A stretch of DNA of 64,000 nt from Streptomyces lavendulae subsp. lavendulae. Lineage in GTDB: Bacteria; Actinomycetota; Actinomycetes; Streptomycetales; Streptomycetaceae. Shown in pieces: positions 44,294 through 52,436 of this stretch (the stretch's first letter is position 1; each line of letters starts with the position of its first letter). Location: positions 1,178,001 to 1,242,000 of the forward strand of contig NZ_CP024985.1 of the NCBI RefSeq assembly GCF_002803845.1, given 5' to 3'. The notes beneath the pieces were generated by a model that saw only the letters and a program-made list of their open reading frames with translations, searched no databases and was not told where the DNA came from. The position numbers were made by a program, and so were the translations under genes.

Positions 44294-44420
44294 CGACGGG
44301 GCGAGCGGCAGGGCGGCTCAAACCGACGATCGCGGGTCACCTCACGGCCCGCGATGGTCTCCGTACCGGTGCAGCGGGCCCGGCATTGCCCCGCGCAGGG
44401 GCCAACGACAGAAACACGCG

Positions 44421-44464
44421 AGCCGTCCGGCCCCGGTATCCCCCCACCGGAGAGCCGGACGGCT
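44421..44464 (+). terminator. Terminator of the kdpED transcript
   Basis: AGCCGTCCGGC (44421-44431) pairs with GCCGGACGGCT (44454-44464). An inner CCGG/CCGG pairing lies in the 22-base loop. It is 128 bases after the kdpD stop. Confidence 0.7.
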
Positions 44465-44764
44465 CATGTGTTGTGCGACGGGTGACCGACACACGGTCGC
44501 ATCGCCCCGTACCCCCACGGTGGGACCATGCGCCCTCGGGCGGTGTTCAGGTCACCGCCCGTCGGCCGCGTGCCGCCGGTCCGTCGTCCGGCTCCGTCGC
44601 AACACCAGTCTGCTCCGGGCGGACGGCCCCGGCAGTACTCCTTGACGGGTTCCTTCCGCACGGAAGTCGATCTTTGATGCGGCTCTGACGAGAGGTCATC
44701 AGAAGGCCGTCAAGAAGCCTTCGAGCGCTTGCCTCCACGTCCCCGATGCGCTGGGATTGCGCCA

Positions 44765-44880
44765 TGAACAGCGGTCCGCGCCATGACGATCGGCCACCGA
44801 ATCGGGTGCAGCCGACGGCGCCCGCTGTCCGCCCGGCCCTCTGACGTCGGCCGCGCGTCCTCCCCGTACCTGCCGTCAGC
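44765..44880 (+). repeat. Shared leader-like element, copy 1
   Basis: A 45-base core (44765-44809) matches 38 of 45 positions at 47135-47179. Collinear motifs CTGACGT (44841) and GCCGTCAG (44872) also occur at 47214 and 47251. It precedes the SDR start by 195 bases. Of the seven core differences, several would change amino acids in the best shared frame, so a non-coding role is favoured. Confidence 0.55.
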
Positions 44881-45004
44881 CCCCTGAAGGGCGCTGACCG
44901 AAGCCGCGTACGCATCCTCACCTCCACCGCACGGACCGAGCCCACGCACAGCCTCGCGCTGGGGCGCCGGGCGCTTCGGCCATGCCCGTTTCCAGGAATC
45001 CCAC

Positions 45005-45811
45005 ATGTCTTCATCCCTGTCCGGCCGTACCGTCCTCGTCACCGGCGCCACCTCCGGCATCGGCTACGAGACCGCCCGCCGGCTCGCCGAGCGCGGCGCC
45101 ACCGTCCTCCTCCACGGCCGTACGCCCGAGGAAGCCCACGCCGCCGCCGACCGGCTCGTGGCCACCGCCGGGGTGGACGGCGCCCGTCTCCGGCCGCTCG
45201 CCGCCGACTTCGTGCGCCTGGAGGAGGTCGAGAACCTCGCCCACGCCGTCGTACGGGAGCACCCGCGCCTGGACGTACTCGTCAACAACGCGGCCATCGC
45301 CGCACCCGAGCGCCACACACTCACCGCCGACGGCAACGAGATCTCCTTCCAGGTCAACTTCCTGGCGCACTACCTCCTCACCACCATGCTGGAGCCGGCC
45401 CTCACCAGCGACCCCGGTGGTCGCGTCGTCAACGTCTCCTCCGCCCTCCACCGCACGGGCGCCATCCAGTGGAACGACCCGCAGCGCGTGCGGCGTTACT
45501 CGCGCCTCGCCGCATACGCCCAGTCGCAGCTCGCGCTGACCGTCTTCGCCGCCGATCCGCGCGTCACCGCCGTCTCCGTCGACCCCGGTGTGTGCGAGAC
45601 CGGTCTTCTCCCGCTGTACGGGCACGAGGGCGCGCCGGCCGCCGAGGGCGCGCAGCACGTCGTACGGCTCTGCGACCCGGCCACCGAGATCGTCAACGGC
45701 GCCTACTACGACCGCTCCGAGCGCGTCGCCCCGGCCCCCGCCGCCACCGAGGACCGCACCGTCAAGCGCCTCAACAAGCTCGCCGACCTCCTCGTCGGCC
45801 ACATCGCCTGA
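45005..45811 (+). CDS. Short-chain dehydrogenase/reductase with altered catalytic Lys
   Basis: A 268-residue SDR, with NAD(P) motif TGATSGIGYE (13-22), NNAA at about 97-100 and the catalytic Ser in NVSSALHRTG. The active-site motif YxxxK reads YAQSQ, so the usual Lys is Gln, which should cripple normal catalysis. Related retinol dehydrogenase-like SDRs read YAQSKLA here. Cofactor binding looks intact, so it may be a binding or very slow enzyme. ATG at 45005 follows AGGAA. It is 14 bases upstream of the bL37 gene, so the two may be co-transcribed. Confidence 0.85.
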   Translation: MSSSLSGRTVLVTGATSGIGYETARRLAERGATVLLHGRTPEEAHAAADRLVATAGVDGARLRPLAADFVRLEEVENLAHAVVREHPRLDVLVNNAAIAAPERHTLTADGNEISFQVNFLAHYLLTTMLEPALTSDPGGRVVNVSSALHRTGAIQWNDPQRVRRYSRLAAYAQSQLALTVFAADPRVTAVSVDPGVCETGLLPLYGHEGAPAAEGAQHVVRLCDPATEIVNGAYYDRSERVAPAPAATEDRTVKRLNKLADLLVGHIA

Positions 45812-45825
45812 AGGGATACACGGAC

Positions 45826-45900
45826 ATGTCCAAGCGCGCACGCAAGAAGAGGGCCCGCCGCAGGAAGGGCTCCAACCACGGCAGCAAACCCAACTGCTAG
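45826..45900 (+). CDS. Small ribosomal protein bL37 (24 residues)
   Basis: An ATG at 45826 encodes SKRARKKRARRRKGSNHGSK then PNC. The KKRxRRRKGxNHGxxPN pattern matches the very short basic protein bL37 seen in actinobacterial 50S subunits (from memory of mycobacterial ribosome structures). GGGATACACGGAC precedes the start. A strong terminator follows 15 bases after the stop. The terminal Cys is unusual among the versions I recall. Confidence 0.72.
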   Translation: MSKRARKKRARRRKGSNHGSKPNC

Positions 45901-45915
45901 CCACCAGCCCAACCC

Positions 45916-45946
45916 GTGGGGCGGCCCTCCGACAGGTCCGCCCCAC
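45916..45946 (+). terminator. Terminator after bL37
   Basis: GTGGGGCGG (45916-45924) pairs perfectly with CCGCCCCAC (45938-45946) over 13 bases and is followed by TTCC. Confidence 0.75.
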
Positions 45947-46058
45947 TTCCCGGCGACTCGACACGCTCATTCGCGCTCACCTGGACGTATGACGCGCGGT
46001 GCGGGCAGCCCGGTCACCGCTGAGGAACAAGATCTGGAGCCGGGCCTAGGATTTACCC

Positions 46059-46901
46059 GTGAGCACGGCAGACGACGACCGCATCGCCCTGGACCTCCTC
46101 GACGCCCATCTCGAAGACCTGTGGCGGGCAGCCGTCGAACTCCAGCGGGGAAACCGGGCCGTCGTCCCCGAAGCACCGCGCGAGCTGGGCGGGGCCGCTG
46201 CGGACGGTGCGGCCACGGAACTCCTGCGGTGGGGGTACGGAGAGCTGGCCGGCATTCCGCGCTCGCCGGCCGACGTGTTCGCCCGCAGCGTCGGCAGCAC
46301 CCTCATGGAGGTGCGGCGGCGGCGCAGCCCCTGGAACGCGGCGGCCCTGCGCCTGCTGGAGGACCCGTACGTCTTCCTCGCCACCGGTCCGCGCCGGCAC
46401 AAGGACTGGGCCGAGGACGTGCTCGCCCTGATGCACCGTGAGGTCCCGGACCCGCGCGGCTGGCTCCGGATCGACGGCGACCGGGCCGACCATGCCCGCT
46501 ATGCCGTGCCGGCGTACCCCTTCGAGCCGCCGCCCGCCGCCGAGTTCCAGGACCGCCTGCACGAGCTGGAGCCGGCGGGGGCCGTCACCGCGCTCGCCGT
46601 CATGGCGGAGGAGTGGAACGAAGGCCGGCCCGTCCGGAACCGGCCGGAGCGCGATGCCCTGCTGGCCGACGCGCGGTTCCTGCTGGACCGCTACGGCCCG
46701 GACGCCCGGTTCTGGACGAACGCCCAGGACGCGGCCGCGGATCCCGCCCGGGACTTCGTCCAGGCCGGCCTCGAAGGGACGAGGGTCTACGGGTTCATCA
46801 CAGGCGAGTACACCAACGGCCTCGACCTGTTCGACGAACTGGGCCTCATCGCCGTGTCCGACGAAGAGGTCGGGGTCTTCTGGTCCTTCGGCGCATACTG
46901 A
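46059..46901 (+). CDS. Unknown protein
   Basis: A 280-residue soluble protein rich in Asp, Glu and Arg, beginning STADDDRIALDLLDAHLEDLW and ending DELGLIAVSDEEVGVFWSFG. No family motif or membrane segment is recognised. Codon bias is strong throughout. The GTG at 46059 lies six bases after TAGGAT (46047-46052), so the transcript may be leaderless; there is no Shine-Dalgarno. It stands alone between the bL37 terminator and a 400-base gap. Confidence 0.75.
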   Translation: MSTADDDRIALDLLDAHLEDLWRAAVELQRGNRAVVPEAPRELGGAAADGAATELLRWGYGELAGIPRSPADVFARSVGSTLMEVRRRRSPWNAAALRLLEDPYVFLATGPRRHKDWAEDVLALMHREVPDPRGWLRIDGDRADHARYAVPAYPFEPPPAAEFQDRLHELEPAGAVTALAVMAEEWNEGRPVRNRPERDALLADARFLLDRYGPDARFWTNAQDAAADPARDFVQAGLEGTRVYGFITGEYTNGLDLFDELGLIAVSDEEVGVFWSFGAY

Positions 46902-47308
46902 CACCGGCTCCCCTGCACCTGGACCCGTCCGGATCCCTCGCCCGTCACCCCCACGGGGGTGCCTGATGTTCTTTCGTCATCCACCACCAGCACCCGGGGC
47001 ATCGACGCACCACTGATGTCGGGCACGGCTTGCTACGTGAACGCACCCGTCCGGGGCACGCCGGTATCAGAGCCGTGTCAAGGACTGGCCGACCTCCTTG
47101 AGGCACGCCTGGCCAGGCAGTTGGATGAGTGATGTGAACAGCGGTCTGCGCCACGACGACCGGCCACCACATACGGTGCGCCCGGCCTCGCACGCTGCTC
47201 ACCTTCCGGTGCGCTGACGTACCGCTCCCGATCCGCGGCCGCCTGCCCCCGCCGTCAGGCACGCCCCCCTCCCCTACATCACAGCCCGCGCACCACAAGG
47301 GAGAGTTG
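46902..47308. other. 407-base gap containing copy 2 of the shared leader element
   Basis: No coding frame with family content. The only structure noted is the element at 47135-47258, which lies upstream of the GNAT gene. Confidence 0.45.
47135..47258 (+). repeat. Shared leader-like element, copy 2
   Basis: Core 47135-47179 matches the core at 44765-44809 in 38 of 45 bases; CTGACGT (47214) and GCCGTCAG (47251) follow in the same order at similar spacing. It precedes the GNAT start by 130 bases. An RNA leader or protein-binding region are both possible. Confidence 0.55.
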
Positions 47309-48124
47309 ATGATCGAAATCGCACCGCAGCGACTGCCCACCCTGAGCCGGTGGTTTCCCACCGGCTCTCCCGGCCTGGGGGCACTCGCCGAGCACGTGCT
47401 GACCACAGGCACCGGCTACTGGTGGGCCGATCGTCCCGACCGGCCCCGCGTCCTCGCCGTCAGCTGCGCGGACCACGTGCTGCTGCGCGGCGACCCCAGC
47501 GCGCTCACCCCGGACGCCCTGGCCCGGTTCGCGGACCGGTACGTCGAGGCGCCCGCACGCTGCTGGCCCGCCCTCGGCTCCGCGTTCGAGCGCGTGGTCC
47601 CCCGGGAACGGATGCTGTACGTCCACCAGGCTCAGGCATCGGTACGCCTCCCCCGTACGCCGCGTGGCGTGACGGTGCGGCGGCTGACACCCGAGGACGT
47701 TCCGGCACTGGCCGAGCTGCGCTCCGAGAGCGCCTGGATCCACGCCAGTTGGGGTGGCCCCTCCCGGCTGGCCACCTCGGGCCACGCCTGGGCCGCTTTC
47801 GCCAAGGGCCGGATCCTCTCCATCGCCTGCACCTACTTCCTCGGCAGCGCCTACGAGGACATCGCGGTCGTCACCGTGCCCGACCACCGCCGCGAACGTC
47901 TCGCACTGGCCTGCGTCGCCGGCTTGGCGGCCGATATCCAGGCACGCGGACGCACCGCGAGCTGGTGCTGCTCGCGCGACAACCGACCCAGCCGGCTGCT
48001 GGCCTGGACGGCCGGATTCCGGCTCACCCGCGAATACGTCCACCACGCCACGGGCCGCGCCCTGGCACGCGATGTCCGGCCAACGCCGATGCCGGCATCG
48101 GGCGTGGCCTCAGCCCTGGCCTGA
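47309..48124 (+). CDS. GNAT-family acetyltransferase
   Basis: A 271-residue protein. The C-terminal part is GNAT-like: VTVRRLTPEDVPALAELRSE (about 125-144), an acetyl-CoA region reading TVPDHRRERLALACVAGLA in place of the usual QxxGxG/A, and SRLLAWTAGFRLTREYVHH. The N-terminal 110 residues form a separate domain, as in FR47-like two-domain acetyltransferases. ATG at 47309 with GGGAGAG upstream. Substrate unknown. Confidence 0.75.
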   Translation: MIEIAPQRLPTLSRWFPTGSPGLGALAEHVLTTGTGYWWADRPDRPRVLAVSCADHVLLRGDPSALTPDALARFADRYVEAPARCWPALGSAFERVVPRERMLYVHQAQASVRLPRTPRGVTVRRLTPEDVPALAELRSESAWIHASWGGPSRLATSGHAWAAFAKGRILSIACTYFLGSAYEDIAVVTVPDHRRERLALACVAGLAADIQARGRTASWCCSRDNRPSRLLAWTAGFRLTREYVHHATGRALARDVRPTPMPASGVASALA

Positions 48125-48450
48125 TGGCCGACTCGCCGGCGGGTGATGTCGCTGGTGTGGTGTTCGTTCGTCGTAGAGCCGCGAGGACCTGGACGCGGGC
48201 CGGCACCACGAGGAACAAGTCCGTACCGACGCCGCGCGTTCCGCCCCCACCCGAGTCGACGCGGACCGTGCGGTCACGCGACGCCGACCGGGCTTCCCGG
48301 CACACCGCCTTCACCCTGTCGATGTAACGGCCGTCAATACACCGTCAAAGTCCACCCCGGTGCCGTCAGGAGTGCATCAGGGACGTTTCGTTCACGACCT
48401 CGCCGGTGTTCGCTGGTGAGGTTGAGGGCGTCCGGAGGAGTCGGGTACGG
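48125..48450. other. Control region upstream of the second kdpF-kdpD pair
   Basis: No gene is supported. It includes the CCGTCAA direct repeat at 48331-48348. Confidence 0.45.
48331..48348 (+). promoter_or_regulatory. CCGTCAA direct repeat with 11-bp period, candidate KdpE site
   Basis: CCGTCAA at 48331-48337 and 48342-48348 are spaced 11 bases start to start, as for OmpR-family regulators. The same heptamer lies in the control region of the main kdp operon (36155-36161). A single heptamer is expected several times by chance in 64 kb; the phased tandem pair carries the weight. Confidence 0.4.
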
Positions 48451-48540
48451 GTGAGTACGGAGAATGTCGTCGGCATCGTCATCGCGGTCTGCCTGGTCGG
48501 GTATCTGATCCTGGCGTTCTTCTTTCCCGAGAAGTTCTGA
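48451..48540 (+). CDS. kdpF: Second KdpF
   Basis: GTG at 48451 encodes 29 residues, STENVVGIVIAVCLVGYLIL then AFFFPEKF, aligning end to end with the KdpF at 36331 and keeping the terminal PE(K/R)F. CGGAGGAG lies about ten bases upstream. It is followed two bases later by a KdpD gene rather than kdpA, so kdpABC are missing between them. Confidence 0.85.
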   Translation: MSTENVVGIVIAVCLVGYLILAFFFPEKF

Positions 48541-48542
48541 GC

Positions 48543-50744
48543 ATGACGACGACGGACGCGGACGGCCTGACGGCAGCGGCGGTACAGCCGGTCGTCCGGC
48601 CCGGAAGGCTCAAGGTCTTCCTGGGTGCGGCCCCCGGGGTCGGGAAGACGTACCGGATGCTCGACGAGGCCCACCGCCGGGTGGCGCGTGGAGCGGACGT
48701 GGTGGCCGGTCTCGCGGAGTGCCACCGGCGCCGGCACACCGAGGCGAGGCTCGACGGCCTGGAGATACTGCCCTTGGCCGGCCACGACTACCGTGGCGGC
48801 CGGTATGCCGGGTTGGACCGGGAAGCGCTGCTGTCCCGGCGTCCGCAGGTGGTGCTGATCGACGAGCTCGCCCACACCAACGTCCCGGGCGGCGGCCGGC
48901 ACCCGAAGCGCTGGCAGGACGTCGAGGACATCCTCGCCGCCGGGATCGACGTCGTCACCACGCTCAACATCCAGCACCTGGAGTCGCTGAGCGACGTCGT
49001 CGAGAAGATCACCGGGGTGCCGCAGCGCGAGACGGTGCCCGACGAGTTCGTACGCCGCGCCGACGAGATCGAGCTGGTCGACATACCCCCCGAGGGACTT
49101 CGGCGCCGGATGGCCCACGGCAACATCTGTCCCCCGGAACGGATCGACGCCTCCCTCGCCCACTACTTCCGCCCCGGCAACCTCATCGCGCTGCGGGAGC
49201 TGGCCCTGCTGTGGCTGGCCGGGCGGGTGGACGAGGCCCTCCACAAGTACCGCGTCGAGCACGGCATCGGGGAGGTCTGGGAGACCCGGGAGCGGGTGGT
49301 GGTGGCGCTCACGGGCGGCCCCGAGGGGGAGACCCTGATCCGTCGCGCCGCCCGCATCGCCGGCCGCTCCGCGGGTGGCGAACTGCTCGCCGTGCACATC
49401 GCACGCAGCGACGCCCTCGCCGCCGGGGTCTCGCACGCGGCGCTCGCCGCGCAGCGGGCCCTCGTCGAGGACCTGGGCGGCAGCTACCACTCCGTCGTCG
49501 GCGACGAAGTCCCCACCGCCCTGGTGGACTTCGCCACGGCGGAGAACGCCACCCAGCTCGTCCTCGGTACGAGCCGCCGCCGCAGGCTGGAACGTTTCCT
49601 CACCGGCAGGGGAATCGGCGAGACCGTCGTCGCTCTCTCCGAGGACATCGACGTCCACATGGTCACGCACGAGCGGGCCGGCCACGGCCGTCTGCTGCCC
49701 TCCCGGCGCCGCACGCTGCCCACCTCCCGCCTCGTCGCCGGACCCGTGGCCGGTGTCGTCCTCCCGGTACTGCTCACCCTCGCCCTGGACCGGATGCGCG
49801 GCACGCTGAACCTGACCAGCGAGGCACTGCTGTTCCTGGTGGCCGTCGTGGGCGTGGCCTGCATCGGAGGCGTCGCCTCCGCCGTGATCGCGGCACTGAC
49901 CGCCGCCCTGCTCCTCAACTACTGGTTCATGCCGCCCATGGGCGAGTTCCACGTCGGCGCCGCGGTCGAGCGGGCCCGCCTGGTCGAAGCCGCCGCCGAG
50001 GTCGAACCCATCAAGGCCGCCGACCGTCTGCGCACCGCCCTGCTGCGGGCCGTCAGCCACGACCTGCGGACCCCGCTGGCCGGGGCGCTGGCGGCGATCG
50101 GCTCGCTGCGCGCCCCGGACGTGGACTTCTCCGAGGAGGACCGGGCGGAGCTGCTCGAATCCGCCGAGATGTCGCTGAACCGGCTGAACCGGCTGGTGGA
50201 GAACCTGCTCGACCTCAGCCGCCTGCAGGCCGGCGCCCTCAGCCTCGAACTGCGGGCCACCACCCCGGAGGAGGTCCTGCCCCCCGCTCTGGAATCACTG
50301 GACCTGCCGTCGGCGGACACGCCCCGCATCGACCTGCAGAACCTGGAAACGGTGCCGGCGCTGCAGGCCGACCCCCCGCTGCTCGAACGGGTGCTGGCGA
50401 ACCTGGTCGGCAACGCGGTCCGCCACGCCCCCGGCGACCGTCCGGTGCTGGTGACGGCGAGCGCCCTGGCCGGGCGGGTCGAGGTCAGGATCGCCGACCG
50501 GGGCCCCGGCATCGCCGCCGACGACCGCGAGCGCGCCTTCGAGCCCTTCCAGCGCCTCGGCGACCGTGACAACACCACCGGACTCGGCCTCGGCCTCGCC
50601 CTGGCCCGGGGACTGACGGAGGCGATGAACGGCACCCTCACCCCCGAGGACACCCCTGGCGGGGGTCTGACCATGGTCCTGTCCCTGCCCGTCGCCAAGG
50701 ACGGACTCGAACCCGGCCCGGGCGGCATGCTCAGTACTTCGTGA
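48543..50744 (+). CDS. Second KdpD, lacking the fourth helix and GAF-like domain
   Basis: A 733-residue KdpD paralogue. The N-terminal domain has Walker A GAAPGVGKTYRML, then a USP-like domain and three membrane helices (to LLNYWFMPPMGEFHVG). It then jumps straight to the dimerisation helix KAADRLRTALLRAVSHDLR with His506 and a complete ATPase domain (GLGLGLALARGLTEA). About 115 residues present in KdpD1 (last helix plus GAF-like domain) are absent. No kdpE follows, so it may signal to KdpE1 or act as a dominant modulator. It overlaps the convergent lipoprotein gene by 14 bases. Confidence 0.9.
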   Translation: MTTTDADGLTAAAVQPVVRPGRLKVFLGAAPGVGKTYRMLDEAHRRVARGADVVAGLAECHRRRHTEARLDGLEILPLAGHDYRGGRYAGLDREALLSRRPQVVLIDELAHTNVPGGGRHPKRWQDVEDILAAGIDVVTTLNIQHLESLSDVVEKITGVPQRETVPDEFVRRADEIELVDIPPEGLRRRMAHGNICPPERIDASLAHYFRPGNLIALRELALLWLAGRVDEALHKYRVEHGIGEVWETRERVVVALTGGPEGETLIRRAARIAGRSAGGELLAVHIARSDALAAGVSHAALAAQRALVEDLGGSYHSVVGDEVPTALVDFATAENATQLVLGTSRRRRLERFLTGRGIGETVVALSEDIDVHMVTHERAGHGRLLPSRRRTLPTSRLVAGPVAGVVLPVLLTLALDRMRGTLNLTSEALLFLVAVVGVACIGGVASAVIAALTAALLLNYWFMPPMGEFHVGAAVERARLVEAAAEVEPIKAADRLRTALLRAVSHDLRTPLAGALAAIGSLRAPDVDFSEEDRAELLESAEMSLNRLNRLVENLLDLSRLQAGALSLELRATTPEEVLPPALESLDLPSADTPRIDLQNLETVPALQADPPLLERVLANLVGNAVRHAPGDRPVLVTASALAGRVEVRIADRGPGIAADDRERAFEPFQRLGDRDNTTGLGLGLALARGLTEAMNGTLTPEDTPGGGLTMVLSLPVAKDGLEPGPGGMLSTS

Positions 50745-51411
50745 CCTGGGAGCGGAAAGCGTCCATGGTCAGGATCTTCTCGGGGACGGGCAGGGTGATG
50801 GTGAACTTCTCTCCGAAGCCGTCGTACGTGGTGGTGCTGGTGCGGCCGTCGCGCTGCGATTCCAGCAGGAGCAGCCGTTGCCGGTCCTTGTCGATGAGGT
50901 AGACGTCTTCGGACTTTCCTGCGGTGACCTCCACCGCTTGCGCCTGCCTGCCGGCGACGGCGCGGTCCTTGCCCTGGGTTCGGTGCCCCGCCTCCGCGAT
51001 CTTGTAGTACATGTCGCAGCCCTGCTCCGCCTTCGTGGTCACGTAGGAGGACCTGAGCTCTGCCGGCACGGTGACCTGCTGGCCGCGCTGCCGCAGGGCG
51101 CCGGCGAACAGGTCGGCGCTGGTGTACGAGGTTCCGTCCTTGCAGTAGATGTCGCCCGACACACCCCCCGTGACCTCCACATGGAGGCCTTGAGCAGGGT
51201 CCGACCACATCTCCTGCTTCGCACCGGCGAAGGCCGTGGTACTCCCCGACGAATGGAACGACTCGTTCAGCATCCGGGTGTTCGCAGCCTTGACGAGCGA
51301 CACCGCGTCTGCGTCCGGCGCCTTCCCGGCGCCGTCGCCGCATCCGGCCACCGTGGCGGTGAGTACGGCCGCGAGGGCGATGGACCGGGCGAGGCCGATC
51401 TTCGTGAACAT
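50731..51411 (-). CDS. Secreted lipoprotein, LppX/LolA-like fold possible
   Basis: A 226-residue protein with signal peptide ARSIALAAVLTATVA and lipobox VAGCGDG. The mature part (AVSLVKAANTRMLNESFHSSG, VEVTGGVSGDIYCKDGT, TSYTSADLF) resembles actinobacterial lipoproteins with an LppX/LolA-like beta fold that bind lipids, recognised only by style. ATG at 51411, GGAG about ten bases upstream; a longer in-frame start at 51495 would bury the signal peptide. Confidence 0.8.
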   Translation of the reverse strand: MFTKIGLARSIALAAVLTATVAGCGDGAGKAPDADAVSLVKAANTRMLNESFHSSGSTTAFAGAKQEMWSDPAQGLHVEVTGGVSGDIYCKDGTSYTSADLFAGALRQRGQQVTVPAELRSSYVTTKAEQGCDMYYKIAEAGHRTQGKDRAVAGRQAQAVEVTAGKSEDVYLIDKDRQRLLLLESQRDGRTSTTTYDGFGEKFTITLPVPEKILTMDAFRSQVTKY

Positions 51412-51646
51412 GGGTGGACGGTCTCCATCGGTCGTTCCGGCCGGCGTCATCTGGCGAGGTCGTGTGGGGTCGGCGTAGCGGGGGCCGGGCTCCATGTCCC
51501 GTGAACCCCTCCCCCCTCGACCTCTCCTGATCCAAACACGGCAACTACGCGCGGACCAAGCGGTGTTGCGTCAAGGAGACGTATGGTTGACGGGACAAGA
51601 GCTCGTCACCTGGGCACACTCAAGCGCTCTCCATAGGATCTGGTCT

Positions 51647-51976
51647 GTGAACGATGACGACGAGCCGGTCTTCAAGCGAAGCAAGTGGGGCACGAACCGC
51701 TACTACTACAACCCCCGCAATCCCCTCGGGCTCACGCTGATCGTCATCAGCCTGCTCTTCGCCGGAACGGCGTTGATCCTCATGGCCAACCGCGCCGGCC
51801 CCTTCAGGCCACCGCCCGATCCCGCGCCATGGAGCCCGCCACCGTTCGACTACTCCTGGCCGCCGCATTCGAGCCCGCCCACCACGCCTGCTCCGACACC
51901 GGGCACGACAAGCACGCCGACCCACCGCGCCGCAGGCGGCGCGGGAGCCGGGGCCGGTTACACGGCGAGCGCGTAG
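51647..51976 (+). CDS. Small membrane protein with Pro-rich C-terminus
   Basis: A 109-residue protein: acidic start DDDEPVFKRSKWGTNRYYYNP, then one helix LGLTLIVISLLFAGTALIL and a Pro/Thr/Ser-rich tail. The WGTNRYYYNPRNPxGL motif recurs in small streptomycete membrane proteins (from memory), function unknown. The GTG at 51647 is chosen over an earlier GTG because it directly precedes the conserved part. Its end overlaps the convergent gene by 19 bases. Confidence 0.65.
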   Translation: MNDDDEPVFKRSKWGTNRYYYNPRNPLGLTLIVISLLFAGTALILMANRAGPFRPPPDPAPWSPPPFDYSWPPHSSPPTTPAPTPGTTSTPTHRAAGGAGAGAGYTASA

Positions 51977-52425
51977 GCCAGGAGAAGCATGAGGGAGACC
52001 GTCGTGACCATGAAGAACACATAGCGCGCCGGAACCGCGGGCGCTTCGCTTCCCGGCTGCCGGCGCTCGGCTTCGAGGTGCTCCCGGAGCAGCCTTCCGG
52101 AAGGAATCGCACCGATGGTGAACCCGACCCATGTGAAGGAGTACATGACCACCATCTGCCGCGCGCTCCACGGCACGGCCCCCAGGACGCCCAACGCCGT
52201 CATCACGAGCAGGAACACGACGGAGACACCGGCCGCCAGGGCGGTCGGCCGGAGCGTTCTCAGACAGCGCTGTACACCGAGGCAGAGCACGGACGTGGCG
52301 AAGACGGCCATGGCCACCAGCCAGCCGATGGGGAGTCGCGCGAGGATGTCGGGTCCCTTCGGATCGGGCCAGGGGGCTGCCAGCGTAGCTTCCCCCTGAC
52401 CCTGTCCCGGTTCCCAGGCCGTCAC
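51958..52425 (-). CDS. Four-helix membrane protein, candidate immunity partner of the ALF-repeat protein
   Basis: A 155-residue protein with about four helices (GWLVAMAVFATSVLCLGV, ALAAGVSVVFLLVMTALGVL, VVMYSFTWVGFTIGA, FFMVTTVSLMLLLAYAL). The start is uncertain; the GTG at 52425 lies eleven bases after the stop of the ALF-repeat gene, without a clear ribosome-binding site, so translation is probably coupled. Small multi-spanning membrane proteins directly after a membrane-active toxin are often immunity proteins; this is inference. Confidence 0.6.
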   Translation of the reverse strand: MTAWEPGQGQGEATLAAPWPDPKGPDILARLPIGWLVAMAVFATSVLCLGVQRCLRTLRPTALAAGVSVVFLLVMTALGVLGAVPWSARQMVVMYSFTWVGFTIGAIPSGRLLREHLEAERRQPGSEAPAVPARYVFFMVTTVSLMLLLAYALAV

Positions 52426-52436
52426 CGGCCGTACTG

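Larger units (their letters stand above)
44294..45004. other. 711-base region without a gene downstream of kdpD
   Basis: It holds the kdpD terminator (44421-44464) and the first copy of a shared leader-like element (44765-44880). Frames across it lack recognisable protein content. A CCGTCAAG at 44707-44714 precedes the element. Confidence 0.5.

Noticed and set aside
44547..45014. Leftward protein gene in the gap after kdpD
   Set aside because: Arg/Gly-rich frame without ribosome-binding site; it crosses the leader-like element and the SDR start.
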